DNA of 64,000 nt from SSF14 sp046331245. Its GTDB lineage: Bacteria; Actinomycetota; Acidimicrobiia; Acidimicrobiales; Microtrichaceae. The notes under the pieces were generated by a model. The model saw only the letters and a list, made by a program, of their open reading frames with translations, searched no databases and was not told where the DNA came from. Positions 1-8,664 of the stretch are shown here, in pieces (position 1 is the first letter of the stretch; every line of letters starts with the position of its first letter). The translations under genes were made by a program, and so were the position numbers. The DNA lies in contig JAXLRH010000004.1 in the NCBI GenBank assembly GCA_046331245.1, forward strand, positions 248,001 to 312,000. The letters are read 5' to 3'.

Positions 1-1151
1 TGAGGTCGCGGGCCTCCCGGTGCGCGGCGAGCAGCGCGCGGAGCTCGCGGGCCAGCTGCTGCTGCTCGGGTGTGGTCACCGCGTTGGCGACGCGGGAGAT
101 GGAGTCGAGGACGTCGACGGTGGGGAAGTGGCCGGCCGATGCGAGGGCACGCGACAGGGTGATGTGTCCGTCGAGGATCGAGCGGGCCGTGTCGCCGACG
201 GGGTCGTTCATGTCGTCGCCCTCGACCAGCACGGTGTAGATGCCGGTGATGCTGCCGTGCTCGTCGGAGCCGGCGCGCTCGAGCAGCTTCGGGAGCAGGC
301 CGAACATGGACGGCGGGTAGCCGCGGGTGGCGGGCACCTCGCCCGCGGCGAGTCCGATCTCGCGTTGGGCCATGGCGAAGCGGGTGAGGCTGTCCATGAG
401 CAGGTTGACGTTGAGGCCACCGTCGCGGAACCACTCGGCAATGCGGGTCGCGAGGAACGCGGCGCGCAACCGGACGAGCGCCGGCTGGTCCGACGTCGCC
501 ACGATGACGACCGAGCGGGCGAGGCCCTCGGGGCCGAGGTCGTTCTCGATGAACTCGCGCACCTCACGGCCGCGCTCACCGATCAGCGCCAGCACCGAGA
601 TGTCGGCGTCGGTGCCCCGGATGATCATCGAGAGGAGGGACGACTTGCCGACGCCGGAGCCGGCGAACACGCCGAGGCGCTGGCCGCGGCCGCACGGCAC
701 GAGTGTGTCGAGGGCGCGCACGCCGAGGTGCTGGGGGGTGCGGACGAGCTCGCGGCGGAGCGGGTGCGGCGGGGTGCCGTCGATGTCGACGCGGCGGAGC
801 CCGTCGATGGAGGGGCCGCCGTCGATCGGGGTGCCCATGCCGTCGAGGACGCGGCCGAGCAGCTCGGGGCCGACGGGCACGCCGGGAGCGGCGGCGTCGA
901 GCCGTGCCGTGGCGCCGATGTGGAGGCCGCATCTCGCCGAGCGGCATGCCCACGGGGCCACGCTCGCCGAGTGCGACGATCTCGCCGAGGACACCGGGCG
1001 AGTCGCCGAGGCGAACCATGTCGCCGATGGCGGCGGGCAGGCCCTCGAGCTCGAAGGTGAGGCCGACGACGCGCACGACCCGGCCGGTCACCTGCGGACG
1101 GCCGGCGGAGAGCGCGGCGGTGACCGCGGGCTGGGTGACGACCGAGCTCAT
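1..1151 (-). CDS. fliI: Flagellum-specific ATP synthase FliI (3' partial, internal frameshift)
   Basis: FliI is the export ATPase of the flagellar type III secretion apparatus and works with FliH at the cytoplasmic face. The ATG at 1151-1149 opens a frame reading GPVGMPLGEM near 932. The rest of the family sequence (LHIGATARLDAAAPGVPVG onward) continues only in another frame from about 928. That frame carries the Walker A motif GSGVGKSS (638-661) and later DSLTRFAMAQREIG and EGDDMNDPVGD. It stays open to the left window edge, so the C-terminus is missing. One extra base (or two missing) at 926-930 separates the frames. The start overlaps the fliH stop as ATGA. Identity is secure; whether the frameshift is real is not. 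Confidence 0.9.
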
Positions 1152-1750
1152 CGGACCGGCCCCAGCTCGACGTTGGACAGCTCGGCGCGCACCCGGTCGA
1201 GCGCGGAGGAGATCTGCGCGTCGATGCGGGCGGGCCCGACATCGACGAGGCAGCCGCCCCGCTCCACCGTCGGGTCGCCGATGAGCTCGATCGGGCGGGT
1301 GCCGACGAGCGGGGTCAGGTCGCCGATCTGGTCGAGGTCGGCGGGGTGCAGGCGGGCGACGATCGGTCCGCGGTCCGGTGCGAGCACGAGCGCACGCGCC
1401 AGCGCGTCACGGCCGGGGTCGATCGCCGCGTCGATCTCGCGACCGATCACGATCTCGGCGATCGCCAGCGCCAGGTCGACGGTCTCCCGGGCGAGGGTCG
1501 TGAGGCCGGCCTCGTCGCGACGGTGCAGGTCCTCGATCGCGCCGTGCAGCGCGGTGAGCGCGAACGACAGGTCGGCACGGGCCTCGGCCATGGCGGCGCG
1601 TCGGCCTTCGTCGTACCCGCGGAGCAGACCCTCGGCGTGGCCGTCGGCGGCGCGGCGCTGCGTGGCGTCGGTCGTGATGTCGCTCACCGGCTCGCCGTAC
1701 AGCGACGGCAGCTGGTCGAGCGTGGGGAAGGGGTCAGTCAACGAGCTCAT
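1148..1750 (-). CDS. fliH: Flagellar assembly protein FliH
   Basis: A 200-residue protein in the FliH/YscL position, between fliG and fliI. FliH holds the FliI ATPase in check and docks it to the export gate and C-ring. The N-terminus is polar, followed by a long helical stretch rich in Ala, Glu and Arg (about residues 30-105, including GYDEGRRAAMAEARADL). The C-terminal domain includes IAEIVIGREID and VDVGPARIDAQISSALDRVRAEL, typical of the family. It overlaps fliG by 17 nt and fliI by 4 nt, which points to translational coupling. FliH sequences diverge strongly, so the call rests on position, length and the C-terminal pattern. Confidence 0.85.
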   Translation of the reverse strand: MSSLTDPFPTLDQLPSLYGEPVSDITTDATQRRAADGHAEGLLRGYDEGRRAAMAEARADLSFALTALHGAIEDLHRRDEAGLTTLARETVDLALAIAEIVIGREIDAAIDPGRDALARALVLAPDRGPIVARLHPADLDQIGDLTPLVGTRPIELIGDPTVERGGCLVDVGPARIDAQISSALDRVRAELSNVELGPVR

Positions 1751-2759
1751 CGATCCCCCGGTTGATCACGATGTCGCCGCTGTCCTCGAGCGTGCGGATC
1801 ACCTTGACGATCTCGCCGCGTGCGTCCTTCACGTCGGCGGCACGGATGCCCTTGAGCATGTCGATCTCCTCGAGGAGGTTCTCCGACGCACGGGAGCTCA
1901 TGTTCTTGAGGACCTTGTCGCGCACGACCTCCTCGGTGCCCTTGAGGGCGATGGCGAGCCCGCGGGTGTCGACCTGGCGCAGGATCTGCTGCACGGCCCG
2001 GTCGTCGAGCGTGACGATGTCCTCGAACGTGAACAGCTTGGCCCGCACCTCCTCGGCCATCGCCGGGTCGAGCTGCTCGAGCTCGGCGAGCACGGCGCGT
2101 TCGGTGGCCTTGTCGGACTTCGTGAGAAGGGCGATGAGGCTCTCGACGCCGCCGACACCGCCGGCGCTCTTCTCGGCGAGGATGGCCTCGGCCCGCAGGC
2201 GCAGGGCGCTCTCGATCGCGTCGATCGCACCGGCGTTGGTGCGTTCCATGGTGGCGATGCGGATGCCGATCTCGCACTGCACGGCCTCCTCGAACCCACC
2301 GAGGATGCGTGCGGCACGATCGGGCGCGAGATGTGCGAGCACGACGGCGATGGTCTGGGGGTGCTCGTCGGCGAGCATCGTGACGAGCGTTGGGACGTCG
2401 AACGCGTCGAGGAAACCGAACCGTCGGTGGTCCTCGAGGAGCTCGTAGACGCCGTCGGCGCCGTCGGGGCCGAGGCTGGCCACGAGCAGGCGGTGCACGA
2501 AGTCGGAGCCGCCGCGTGCGCCACCGCGCTGTCGGGCCGCGGTGCGGGCGAAGTCCTCGATGACGCCGTCGATGGTGGGCGCCTCGAGGTCGTTGAGCTG
2601 CTGGAGCTCGGCCACGACCGCGGCGACGTCCTCCGACTCGAGCTCGCGGAGGAGCCGGGCGGCACGATCGGTGTCGAGGCTCATGAGGAGCACGGCGACC
2701 TTGCGGACGCCCGACATCTCGGCGGTACCGGCGACCTCGAGGGAGCCGGTGGAGCTCAT
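1734..2759 (-). CDS. fliG: Flagellar motor switch protein FliG
   Basis: FliG forms the rotor ring between the FliF MS-ring and FliM/FliN and bears the charged torque helix that meets the stator. The protein has 341 residues, the usual length. The N-terminal part (MSGVRKVAVLLMSLDTDRAARLLREL) fits the FliF-binding domain, and the middle ARM-like repeats include ADEHPQTIAVVLAHL. The C-terminal part has the conserved torque-helix neighbourhood RASENLLEEIDMLKGIR. It overlaps fliF by 4 nt and fliH by 17 nt within one operon. FliM and FliN are not in the window, so the rest of the switch must be encoded elsewhere, probably to the left. Confidence 0.95.
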   Translation of the reverse strand: MSSTGSLEVAGTAEMSGVRKVAVLLMSLDTDRAARLLRELESEDVAAVVAELQQLNDLEAPTIDGVIEDFARTAARQRGGARGGSDFVHRLLVASLGPDGADGVYELLEDHRRFGFLDAFDVPTLVTMLADEHPQTIAVVLAHLAPDRAARILGGFEEAVQCEIGIRIATMERTNAGAIDAIESALRLRAEAILAEKSAGGVGGVESLIALLTKSDKATERAVLAELEQLDPAMAEEVRAKLFTFEDIVTLDDRAVQQILRQVDTRGLAIALKGTEEVVRDKVLKNMSSRASENLLEEIDMLKGIRAADVKDARGEIVKVIRTLEDSGDIVINRGIDELVD

Positions 2760-4471
2760 CGGCTCACCTCGCGACGGTCACCGAGCCACGAGCGGAGCAG
2801 CTGCGCCACCTCGTCGGGCTGGTTGTCGATGAGGTCGCCGAGCACCTCGCGGCGCGCGAGGCCGGGGTTCGCGGCCTCGCCACCCGCGGCGCCGGCGCCG
2901 GCGCCGAGGCCCGCTCCCGCTCCGACGAGCATCGCCCCGTCGGAGACGTCGGTGACGTTCTGACGGCGGGGCATCGCGTCGACCGTGATGATGCCGTCGT
3001 CGCCGCTGCCGAGCTCGAGCGGGCCGAGGTCGTCGTCCTTGCGGCGGCGCTTGCGGCCACGGAGGGCGAGCACGATCACCAGCAGCACGAGCACGCCACC
3101 GGCGCCCATCGCCCACACCGGGATCGCCCCGGCTGCGGCGGCCGCCGCCTTCGCCTGCTTGTCGGCGAAGGCGAGCTCCTTGGCCGTCTGGTTCTTCACG
3201 GTGGTGTCGAGCTTGAACCGGGACACGGCGATCGTGTCACCGCGGGTGGTGCTGATGCCGGCGGCGGCGCTGACGAGCGTCCGCAGCTCGGGGAGCTGCG
3301 TCGCGTCGACGGCCTTCTCGTTGACGATGACCGCGACCGACAGGCGCTTCACGGCGCCCGGCGCCTTGTTGGTGTTCTCGACCACCTTGTTGACGGCGTT
3401 GTTCACCTGGCGCTCGGTCAGCTGGTAGCCGTTGCCGCCGCCCGGGACCGTGGTCGTCGGGGTGGCGGTGCCGGTCGGGCCGAGGATGCCCGACGTGCTC
3501 GTCCCGCTGCCGGAGCCGTTGTACGTCTCGTTCTTCAGGGTCTCGTTCACGGCCAGCGCCTGGCCGGCGACGATCGTGGTCGGGGGCGAGTAGGTCTCCG
3601 AGGTGGACGAGGTGGCGTCGAAGTCGAGGTCGGCCGACACCGTCACCTTGGCGTTGCCCGGCCCGACGATCGTGGCGAGCATGTTCTCGATCGACGACGA
3701 CAGCGTGTTCTCGTAGCTGGACTGCATCTCCTTGGCGTCGCTGCTGCCCGAGCCCGGCGCCGTGCCCGGAGCGGCGAGCACGTTGCCCTCGCCGTCGGCG
3801 ACGGTGACGTCGGCGGGGGCGAGGCCCTCGATGCCGCCCGACACCAGGTTCACGATGGCCTGCACCTGGCGGGTGGCGAGCACCTTGCCGCCCGACGTCT
3901 TCACCATGACCGACGCCGTGGCCTTCTGCTCGTCGAGCGCGAAGGTGTCGTTCTTCGGGATCGCGAGGTGGACGGTGGCGGCGGTGACGCCGTCGATCGA
4001 CTCGATCGTCTTGGCGAGCTCGCCCTCCATCGCACGCTGGAAGCCGATGCGCTGGCTGAACTCGGAGCTCGTGAGGTCCTGGTTGTCGAGGATGCCGTAG
4101 CCGACCTTGCCCGACGACGGCATGGCGACCGAGGCCACGTCGATGCGGGTCTGGTAGACGACGTCGGCCGGCACCATCACCGTCGCTCCACCGTCGGCGA
4201 GCTGGTACGGCGTGCCGAGCGAGTCGAGCTGCTTGGTGATCGCCGACGCGTCGTCGGCGGCCAGGTTGGTCATCAGCGGCTGCCAGTCGGTGCGGCTGCC
4301 GAGGAAGGAGAACGCGAGCACCGCACCGATCGTCGCCGCGAAGACGACGGCCATGATCGTGCGCTGCCGCCGGTCGAAGTTGGCGGCGAGCCGTGCGGCG
4401 CGCTCGCGAGCCGCCGCCAGGTTGGCGGCGCCGCGGGTGTTCTGATCGGCCGAACCATCGGTCATTGACAT
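2756..4471 (-). CDS. fliF: Flagellar MS-ring protein FliF
   Basis: FliF builds the membrane MS-ring on which the rotor and export apparatus assemble. The protein has 571 residues. The first transmembrane helix is at about 38-58 (TIMAVVFAATIGAVLAFSF) and the second at about 448-472 (WAMGAGGVLVLLVIVLAL). Periplasmic ring-building domains lie between them, with DLTSSEFSQRIGFQRAMEGELAKTI-type sequence. The C-terminal tail ends in a FliG-binding helix (VLGDLIDNQPDEVAQLLRSWL) after a Gly/Ala-rich linker. The ATG at 4471 overlaps the fliE stop codon. A second in-frame ATG lies two codons later. Confidence 0.95.
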   Translation of the reverse strand: MSMTDGSADQNTRGAANLAAARERAARLAANFDRRQRTIMAVVFAATIGAVLAFSFLGSRTDWQPLMTNLAADDASAITKQLDSLGTPYQLADGGATVMVPADVVYQTRIDVASVAMPSSGKVGYGILDNQDLTSSEFSQRIGFQRAMEGELAKTIESIDGVTAATVHLAIPKNDTFALDEQKATASVMVKTSGGKVLATRQVQAIVNLVSGGIEGLAPADVTVADGEGNVLAAPGTAPGSGSSDAKEMQSSYENTLSSSIENMLATIVGPGNAKVTVSADLDFDATSSTSETYSPPTTIVAGQALAVNETLKNETYNGSGSGTSTSGILGPTGTATPTTTVPGGGNGYQLTERQVNNAVNKVVENTNKAPGAVKRLSVAVIVNEKAVDATQLPELRTLVSAAAGISTTRGDTIAVSRFKLDTTVKNQTAKELAFADKQAKAAAAAAGAIPVWAMGAGGVLVLLVIVLALRGRKRRRKDDDLGPLELGSGDDGIITVDAMPRRQNVTDVSDGAMLVGAGAGLGAGAGAAGGEAANPGLARREVLGDLIDNQPDEVAQLLRSWLGDRREVSR

Positions 4472-4797
4472 CAGACCTGCATCCTCATGATCTCGTTGAA
4501 GGCCTCAACCGCTTTGTTGCGGACGGCGACGGTGAGTTGGGTACCGAGTTGCGCCTCGGTGGCGGCGAGCATGTATTCCTCGACGTTCTGGAGCTTGCCG
4601 GTGGCGGCGTCCTTCGCCAGCTGGTCCGCGTGGAGCTGCTGGCTGTTGAGCGTGTCGAGCGCCGAGCCGATCGCGTTCTCGAAGTCGTTCGACCGCTGCG
4701 TGGCGCCGGCGCTGCTGGCGGCGCTGGGCGCGACGGTCGCGACGCTCGGGGTGACGGCCTGGGTGGCGACCGCGGAGACGGGTGGGATGAGCGCCAT
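4471..4797 (-). CDS. fliE: Flagellar hook-basal body protein FliE
   Basis: FliE links the MS-ring to the proximal rod. The protein has 108 residues and starts MALIPPVSAV at the ATG 4797-4795. The conserved family region is C-terminal: NVEEYMLAATEAQLGTQLTV followed by VRNKAVEAFNEIMRMQV. The N-terminus is Ala/Thr-rich, as is common in FliE. Only 2 nt separate it from the flgC stop, and its own stop overlaps the fliF start. The frame extends farther upstream, but that extension is an Arg/His-rich shadow of flgC. The start chosen here gives the family length. Confidence 0.92.
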   Translation of the reverse strand: MALIPPVSAVATQAVTPSVATVAPSAASSAGATQRSNDFENAIGSALDTLNSQQLHADQLAKDAATGKLQNVEEYMLAATEAQLGTQLTVAVRNKAVEAFNEIMRMQV

Positions 4798-4799
4798 GA

Positions 4800-5222
4800 T
4801 CACTTCCCGATCTGGAGGGCTTGGGTGTAGGCGTCGCGTGCTCGCTCGAACACGGTGACGTTGGCCTGGTAGGCGCGCTGGGCGATGATGAGGTTCGTCA
4901 TCTGCTCGGACATGTCGACGTCGGGGCGGCGCACCATGCCCTGGGCGTCGGCCAGCGGGCTGCTCGGGTCGTACACGACGACGCCGTTGCCGCTGCTGAG
5001 CGCGATGTCGGCCACCGACGTGCCCTGGCCGATGCCGGCGCGCACGCCGCCGCGGGAGCCGGGCACCGACTGCGCGACCACGTACTTCGCCTGGAAGGCG
5101 GTCTCGCTGGTCTTGCGGACGGTGTTGACGTTGGCGACGTTGTCGGCGGTCGCGTCGATCCACGTCTTGTACGTGTCCATGCCCGAGTAGGCGACGCCGA
5201 GTGATCCGAAGAGTCCGCTCAT
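4800..5222 (-). CDS. flgC: Flagellar basal-body rod protein FlgC
   Basis: FlgC is a proximal rod subunit. The protein has 140 residues. Its N-terminal helix matches the rod/hook family (SGMDTYKTWIDATADNVANVNT), and so does its C-terminal helix (VDMSEQMTNLIIAQRAYQANVTVFERARDAYTQAL). These two helices pair to form the D0 coiled coil in rod proteins. It lies 1 nt after flgB and 2 nt before fliE in the flgB-flgC-fliE-fliF-fliG-fliH-fliI order that is common in bacteria. Confidence 0.95.
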   Translation of the reverse strand: MSGLFGSLGVAYSGMDTYKTWIDATADNVANVNTVRKTSETAFQAKYVVAQSVPGSRGGVRAGIGQGTSVADIALSSGNGVVVYDPSSPLADAQGMVRRPDVDMSEQMTNLIIAQRAYQANVTVFERARDAYTQALQIGK

Positions 5223-5223
5223 G

Positions 5224-5571
5224 TCACTGACCCGTGATCACGGTGCGGAGGAGACGGAACTTGGCGTTGGCGGCCTCGACGAGCAGCTGCTGACGCAGCG
5301 CGGTGTCGGTGAGGGTGACCAGCTCCCGGTCGAGCTTCACGTTGTTGCCGTTGGGCAGGGCCTCGTCGGTCGTGTAGCTCGTGGTGGGGGTCGCGCGGAG
5401 CGGGTCGCCGCTGTCGATGGCGCGGCTGAGCTCGCCCTCGAAGTCGACGTTGCGGGCGATGTAGCCCGGCGTCTCGGAGTTCGCGACAGCGTCCTCGGAG
5501 GCGGCGCGGCGGGCGTTGAGCCCGTTGAGCCCGGCGTGGATCGCGTCGAGTGTGGAGTCGCCGATCATCAT
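5224..5571 (-). CDS. flgB: Flagellar basal-body rod protein FlgB
   Basis: FlgB is the first proximal rod subunit. The protein has 115 residues. The N-terminal part (LNARRAASEDAVANSETPGYIARNVDFEGEL) carries the rod-family signature around the N-x-x-TPGY turn. The C-terminal helix (LRQQLLVEAANAKFRLLRTVITGQ) completes the D0 pair. It is the first gene of the minus-strand basal-body operon; 231 nt separate it from the next gene upstream. The start codon is the ATG at 5571; a second ATG follows immediately. Confidence 0.93.
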   Translation of the reverse strand: MMIGDSTLDAIHAGLNGLNARRAASEDAVANSETPGYIARNVDFEGELSRAIDSGDPLRATPTTSYTTDEALPNGNNVKLDRELVTLTDTALRQQLLVEAANAKFRLLRTVITGQ

Positions 5572-5703
5572 CGGACGACCGCCTCGCCTGAGGCGGATGC
5601 GAGCAGGATGGGGCGCAGGGACGGCGCGTGCATTCGTGCTCCTCTCAGAGCTTGGTGCGACGCCGGTCCTTGGCGGGGGGTGAGCTATCCCTGCTCACGA
5701 CAT

Positions 5704-5722
5704 CTATCGGCCGGAGCCGGAC
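5704..5722 (-). promoter_or_regulatory. Weak candidate promoter element upstream of flgB
   Basis: On the minus strand the sequence GCCGATAG (5711-5704) matches seven of eight positions of the sigma-28 minus-10 element. It lies about 130 nt upstream of flgB. No acceptable minus-35 element lies 11 nt further upstream (TCACCGAC there). I list it only as a possible element; flgB may well use another sigma factor. Confidence 0.2.
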
Positions 5723-5750
5723 GTCGGTGAGCGGAATCACCCGATTATGC

Positions 5751-5782
5751 GCCCGATCGGGCAGATTGATCCGAACGGATCA
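5751..5782. repeat. Two adjacent palindromes between fliT-like gene and flgB
   Basis: GCCCGATCGGGC (5751-5762) is a perfect 12-bp palindrome. TGATCCG-AA-CGGATCA (5767-5782) is a 7+7 inverted repeat directly beside it. They lie 20 to 50 nt after the stop of the fliT-like gene and about 180 nt before flgB. They could be a compound terminator for the fliS operon or operators for the flgB operon. The sequence alone does not decide. Confidence 0.5.
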
Positions 5783-5802
5783 GCCCCGAGGGGCCGCGAC
5801 GG

Positions 5803-6090
5803 CTACGCGGAGCGGTCGAGCTGCGACGGCGCCGGGGGTACGAGCCGCTTCGGCCGGTTGCCGATCCGGTGCAGCTCGGCGCCGATCGCGTCGCGCTGCG
5901 CCTCCAGCTCGCTCTCCATCCCGGTGATCCGTTCGAGGATCGAGCGAGCGCGGCCCTCGAGGTGCGAGGGCACCCGGCCGAGGCTGACGTCGACGGCGAC
6001 CTTCGCGACGCGCTCGGCGTCGCCCGAGCCGAGTGCTACCTCGAGCTCGCTGATCGTCTCGTTCCATCCACGGTGGGCGACGAGGCTCAT
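5803..6090 (-). CDS. Small helical protein after fliS, possibly FliT-like export chaperone
   Basis: A 95-residue protein starting MSLVAHRGWNETISELEVAL at 6090-6088. It overlaps the fliS stop as ATGA, so the two are translationally coupled. The predicted content is nearly all helical, with the heptad-like segment SILERITGMESELEAQRDAIGAELHRI (about residues 50-76). FliT, the chaperone for the FliD cap, is a short all-helical protein that often follows fliS. Size, position and helicity fit that role, but there is no diagnostic motif, so the assignment is inference. Confidence 0.6.
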   Translation of the reverse strand: MSLVAHRGWNETISELEVALGSGDAERVAKVAVDVSLGRVPSHLEGRARSILERITGMESELEAQRDAIGAELHRIGNRPKRLVPPAPSQLDRSA

Positions 6091-6611
6091 GACACCGCTC
6101 CCGTGAGGCTGCCGGCCGCAGTCGTGCCGGCGGTCGTGGTCGTGGCGGTGGTGGCGGCGAGCGCCTCCTCCCACGCGGTGGCCAGGGGCTCGATCACCCG
6201 CAGGCTCGCCGTGACGGGCGCCGACTGCTTCGTGATGTTCGCCTGCACCAGCTGGCGCCGGACGAAGTCGTAGAGGTCGCCGAGCCCGGCGGCCGAGCTC
6301 CACGCGCTGCGGTCGAGCGCGGCGTCGAGCTGGTCGACGATCTCCTGCGCGTGCACGAGGTGGTGGTGCGCCGGCTCCACCATGCCCTGCTCGATCGCGA
6401 GGTTCGCACCGTTGAGGTCGCGCACGAGGCGCTGGTACAGCAGGACGACCAGGCGTTCGCCCGACATCGCCCCCTTCCCGTCCTGGTGGTAGCGGGACTT
6501 GGCCGCTGCGACCCGCCCGTTCGTCGCTGGCGCCGCCAACCTCCCGGGGACGACCGCCGTGGGCAGTCCGGGAGTTGGGAGGGTGCTGGGGGAGGGCGTG
6601 AGCATTGACAT
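6087..6611 (-). CDS. fliS: Flagellar export chaperone FliS
   Basis: FliS binds the C-terminus of flagellin in the cytoplasm and prevents early polymerisation. The protein has 174 residues. The core matches the family: SGERLVVLLYQRLVRDLNGANLAIEQGM and AQEIVDQLDAALDRSAW, then LGDLYDFVRRQLVQANITK. The Ala/Thr-rich tail after about residue 150 is extra compared with the usual 120-130 residues. The ATG at 6611 follows a Shine-Dalgarno AAAAGGATG-type stretch. It lies 82 nt downstream of fliD and is coupled to the small helical gene that follows. Confidence 0.92.
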   Translation of the reverse strand: MSMLTPSPSTLPTPGLPTAVVPGRLAAPATNGRVAAAKSRYHQDGKGAMSGERLVVLLYQRLVRDLNGANLAIEQGMVEPAHHHLVHAQEIVDQLDAALDRSAWSSAAGLGDLYDFVRRQLVQANITKQSAPVTASLRVIEPLATAWEEALAATTATTTTAGTTAAGSLTGAVS

Positions 6612-6693
6612 CCTTTTCGTTGCTGTGCCGTCAGTGGCGGATAACGCTGGTGGGTTGGGGTGACTGCTGGTGTGGGCGGTGTGGCGTCGGTGA

Positions 6694-8538
6694 TCAGCCG
6701 GAGCTCGACGAGCTGGCGTTGATCTGGCTCGAGAGCGAGGTGCTGGTCTGCTTGAGCGTGCTCAACGTCACCTCGAGCTTGGCGTACTGCAGCTTCAGCC
6801 GGGCCTGGGTGGCGGTGAGCCGGACGTTGTAGTTGTCGATCGACGTCGTGAGGAGGTCGATGCCGGACTGCTTGCCGGCCTCGGCGCTCATGAGGTAGCC
6901 GGTCGACGAGTCGGTGGCGGCGGCGATGACCGTGGAGATGCGCTGCGCCAGGCCGGGCTCGTAGTTGACCGTGCCGACGGCGCCGGTGGCGTCGCTCGTG
7001 AGCTGCACCGACAGACCGCTCAGCTGACCGTTGGTCGCGGGGATCGTGAGCTGACGACCCTGACCGGTGGCGGCGACGCCGTCGATGGTGCCAGCGGCGT
7101 CGGTGCCGGCGACGGTCGTGTAGGAGCCGCTGCCCCAGTCGACGCCGAAGGTGGCGCCGCTGCCGTAGTTGACCGACTCGGCGGTGAGGCCGCCGCCCGA
7201 GGCGGTGACCTTCACGGCGAGGCCGGCGCTGTCGATGGCCGCCTGGAGGCCCGACGCGGTCTGGGCGTCGGTCTGGCCGGCGCCGGCGCTGTAGACGACC
7301 TCGGTGGTCCCGATCTTGATGCGGATCGTGGCAGGGATGGTGAGCGGGAAGGCGCCGACCATGCCGATGTTGTTGGCCTTGGTCGCCGGTGCGGTGACCA
7401 CCACGCTGCGGGCGCCGGGCTGGGCGCGGTCGCCTGCCGACGTGAACTGCACGGCGCCGGTGGTGGTGGCGCCCTGCACGAACAGCCGCTGCACCGCAGC
7501 GGGGTCGGAGGCGTAGGCGGAGGCGAACTTCGCGCTGTCGAAGGTGACGTTGCCGTTGCGGTCGAGCGACACGCCGGCGAGGCCGGGCGAGCCGAGCGAC
7601 GACTGCTTGATCACGTCGCTGACCGCCCGCGTGAGCTCCTGTGTGGCGCGACGTGCGGTCGCATCGCCGGCGAGCGAGGCGGCGGTGTTCGACTTCGGGT
7701 CGTAGGCGGTGCGGGTCTTGATCTCCGACAGCGCCGAGTTGAGCGCGTCGACGAGGCTCTTGACCTTGTCGCTCAGCGTGCCGACGTCGCTCTTGACGTC
7801 GACGCTGACCGGGACGGCGGACACCGAGCCGGCCGTGATGCTCACGCCGGGCAGCACGTTCGAGAACGTGTTGGTCGAGGAGGTGATGGCGTAGGCGCCG
7901 GGGCCGGTGCCGAAGGTGAGCTGGGCATCGACGCCCTGGCTGGTCACGACGGTGCCGACGTTCAGGCCGGAGTCGACGGTGAACGCGGCGGCGGCGCCGG
8001 TCTTGGTGGCCGTGATCTGCAGGCGGTAGCCGGACCCGGTGTTGACGGTCGCGGCCTTGACGCCCAGGCCGGCGGCGTTGATGCCGGCGGTGACGTCGGC
8101 CAGCGTGCCGGTGCCGACGGAGATGGTGTGGACGCTGCCACCGATCGTCATCTGGATCGAGCCCGAGGGGGCGATCACGTCGGTGAGCGCGGAGTTGGTC
8201 GCCGTGGCGACGCCGTGGGTGGCGGCCAGCCGGTCGACGGTGAACTGGATGCCGCCGAGCGCAGCGCCGTCGGCGGCGGTCGCGGTGGCGACGGAGGTGT
8301 TGGAGGAGGTCGCGGTGCGGACGTCCCAGCCCGAGCTCTTCTCGAGGGCGGCGGACGCCGTGCTGATCGCCGAGAGCTTCGTCTCGATGCTCTTGTAGGC
8401 GTCGAGGGCGCTCTGCGCGGTCGCCTTGCGAGCCGTCATGAGGTCGACCGGAACCCGCTCGGCCGCCATGAGGTTGTTGATGATCGTGGTGGTGTCGAGC
8501 CCGCTTGCGAGCCCGTCGATGGATGACGACGACGACAT
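6694..8538 (-). CDS. fliD: Flagellar filament capping protein FliD
   Basis: FliD (HAP2) caps the filament tip and helps flagellin fold into place. From the ATG at 8538 the protein has 614 residues: the N-terminal SSIDGLASGLDTTTIINNLM motif, a variable Gly/Thr/Ala-rich middle with a flagellin-IN-like segment, and a C-terminal helix (QARLKLQYAKLEVTLSTLKQ). An in-frame GTG three codons upstream is part of the Shine-Dalgarno itself (CAGGAGGTG), so the ATG, with AGGAGG 8 nt before it, is the better start. It lies downstream of fliC beyond a strong hairpin and may have its own promoter. Confidence 0.93.
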   Translation of the reverse strand: MSSSSSIDGLASGLDTTTIINNLMAAERVPVDLMTARKATAQSALDAYKSIETKLSAISTASAALEKSSGWDVRTATSSNTSVATATAADGAALGGIQFTVDRLAATHGVATATNSALTDVIAPSGSIQMTIGGSVHTISVGTGTLADVTAGINAAGLGVKAATVNTGSGYRLQITATKTGAAAAFTVDSGLNVGTVVTSQGVDAQLTFGTGPGAYAITSSTNTFSNVLPGVSITAGSVSAVPVSVDVKSDVGTLSDKVKSLVDALNSALSEIKTRTAYDPKSNTAASLAGDATARRATQELTRAVSDVIKQSSLGSPGLAGVSLDRNGNVTFDSAKFASAYASDPAAVQRLFVQGATTTGAVQFTSAGDRAQPGARSVVVTAPATKANNIGMVGAFPLTIPATIRIKIGTTEVVYSAGAGQTDAQTASGLQAAIDSAGLAVKVTASGGGLTAESVNYGSGATFGVDWGSGSYTTVAGTDAAGTIDGVAATGQGRQLTIPATNGQLSGLSVQLTSDATGAVGTVNYEPGLAQRISTVIAAATDSSTGYLMSAEAGKQSGIDLLTTSIDNYNVRLTATQARLKLQYAKLEVTLSTLKQTSTSLSSQINASSSSSG

Positions 8539-8599
8539 GTTCGTCACCTCCTGTGGTGACTCTGGTGCGCGAGCACCGACTAGCTACCGAGGTCGGTGG

Positions 8600-8625
8600 T
8601 GGGGGGCAGGTGACCCTGCCCCCCC
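8600..8625 (-). terminator. Hairpin terminator after fliC
   Basis: A perfect 11-bp stem, TGGGGGGCAGG / CCTGCCCCCCA, with a 4-nt loop (8611-8614) begins 39 nt after the fliC stop codon. No U-run follows, as is usual for high-GC actinobacteria. It would separate fliC from fliD transcription or set the ratio between them. Confidence 0.75.
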
Positions 8626-8664
8626 ACACCGTCATACGGAGAAGGTTCCCCAGCGGGGTACCGA

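Noticed and set aside
926..932. Programmed frameshift in fliI
   Set aside because: There is no slippery heptamer or downstream structure that stands out, and no other FliI is known to need one; an indel is the simpler reading.
327..2963. Long plus-strand frame (878 codons) over fliI-fliH-fliG
   Set aside because: It is the antisense shadow of three clear flagellar genes and has Arg/Ser/Pro-rich, low-complexity composition typical of high-GC shadows.
5704..5711. Confident sigma-28 promoter for flgB
   Set aside because: The minus-10 element is good but the minus-35 region matches only two of eight positions; kept only as a weak candidate.
6194..8635. Minus-strand frame of 813 codons over fliD and fliS
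   Set aside because: It is rich in Arg, His and Gln and lies in another frame of the fliD and fliS genes; the real proteins match families.
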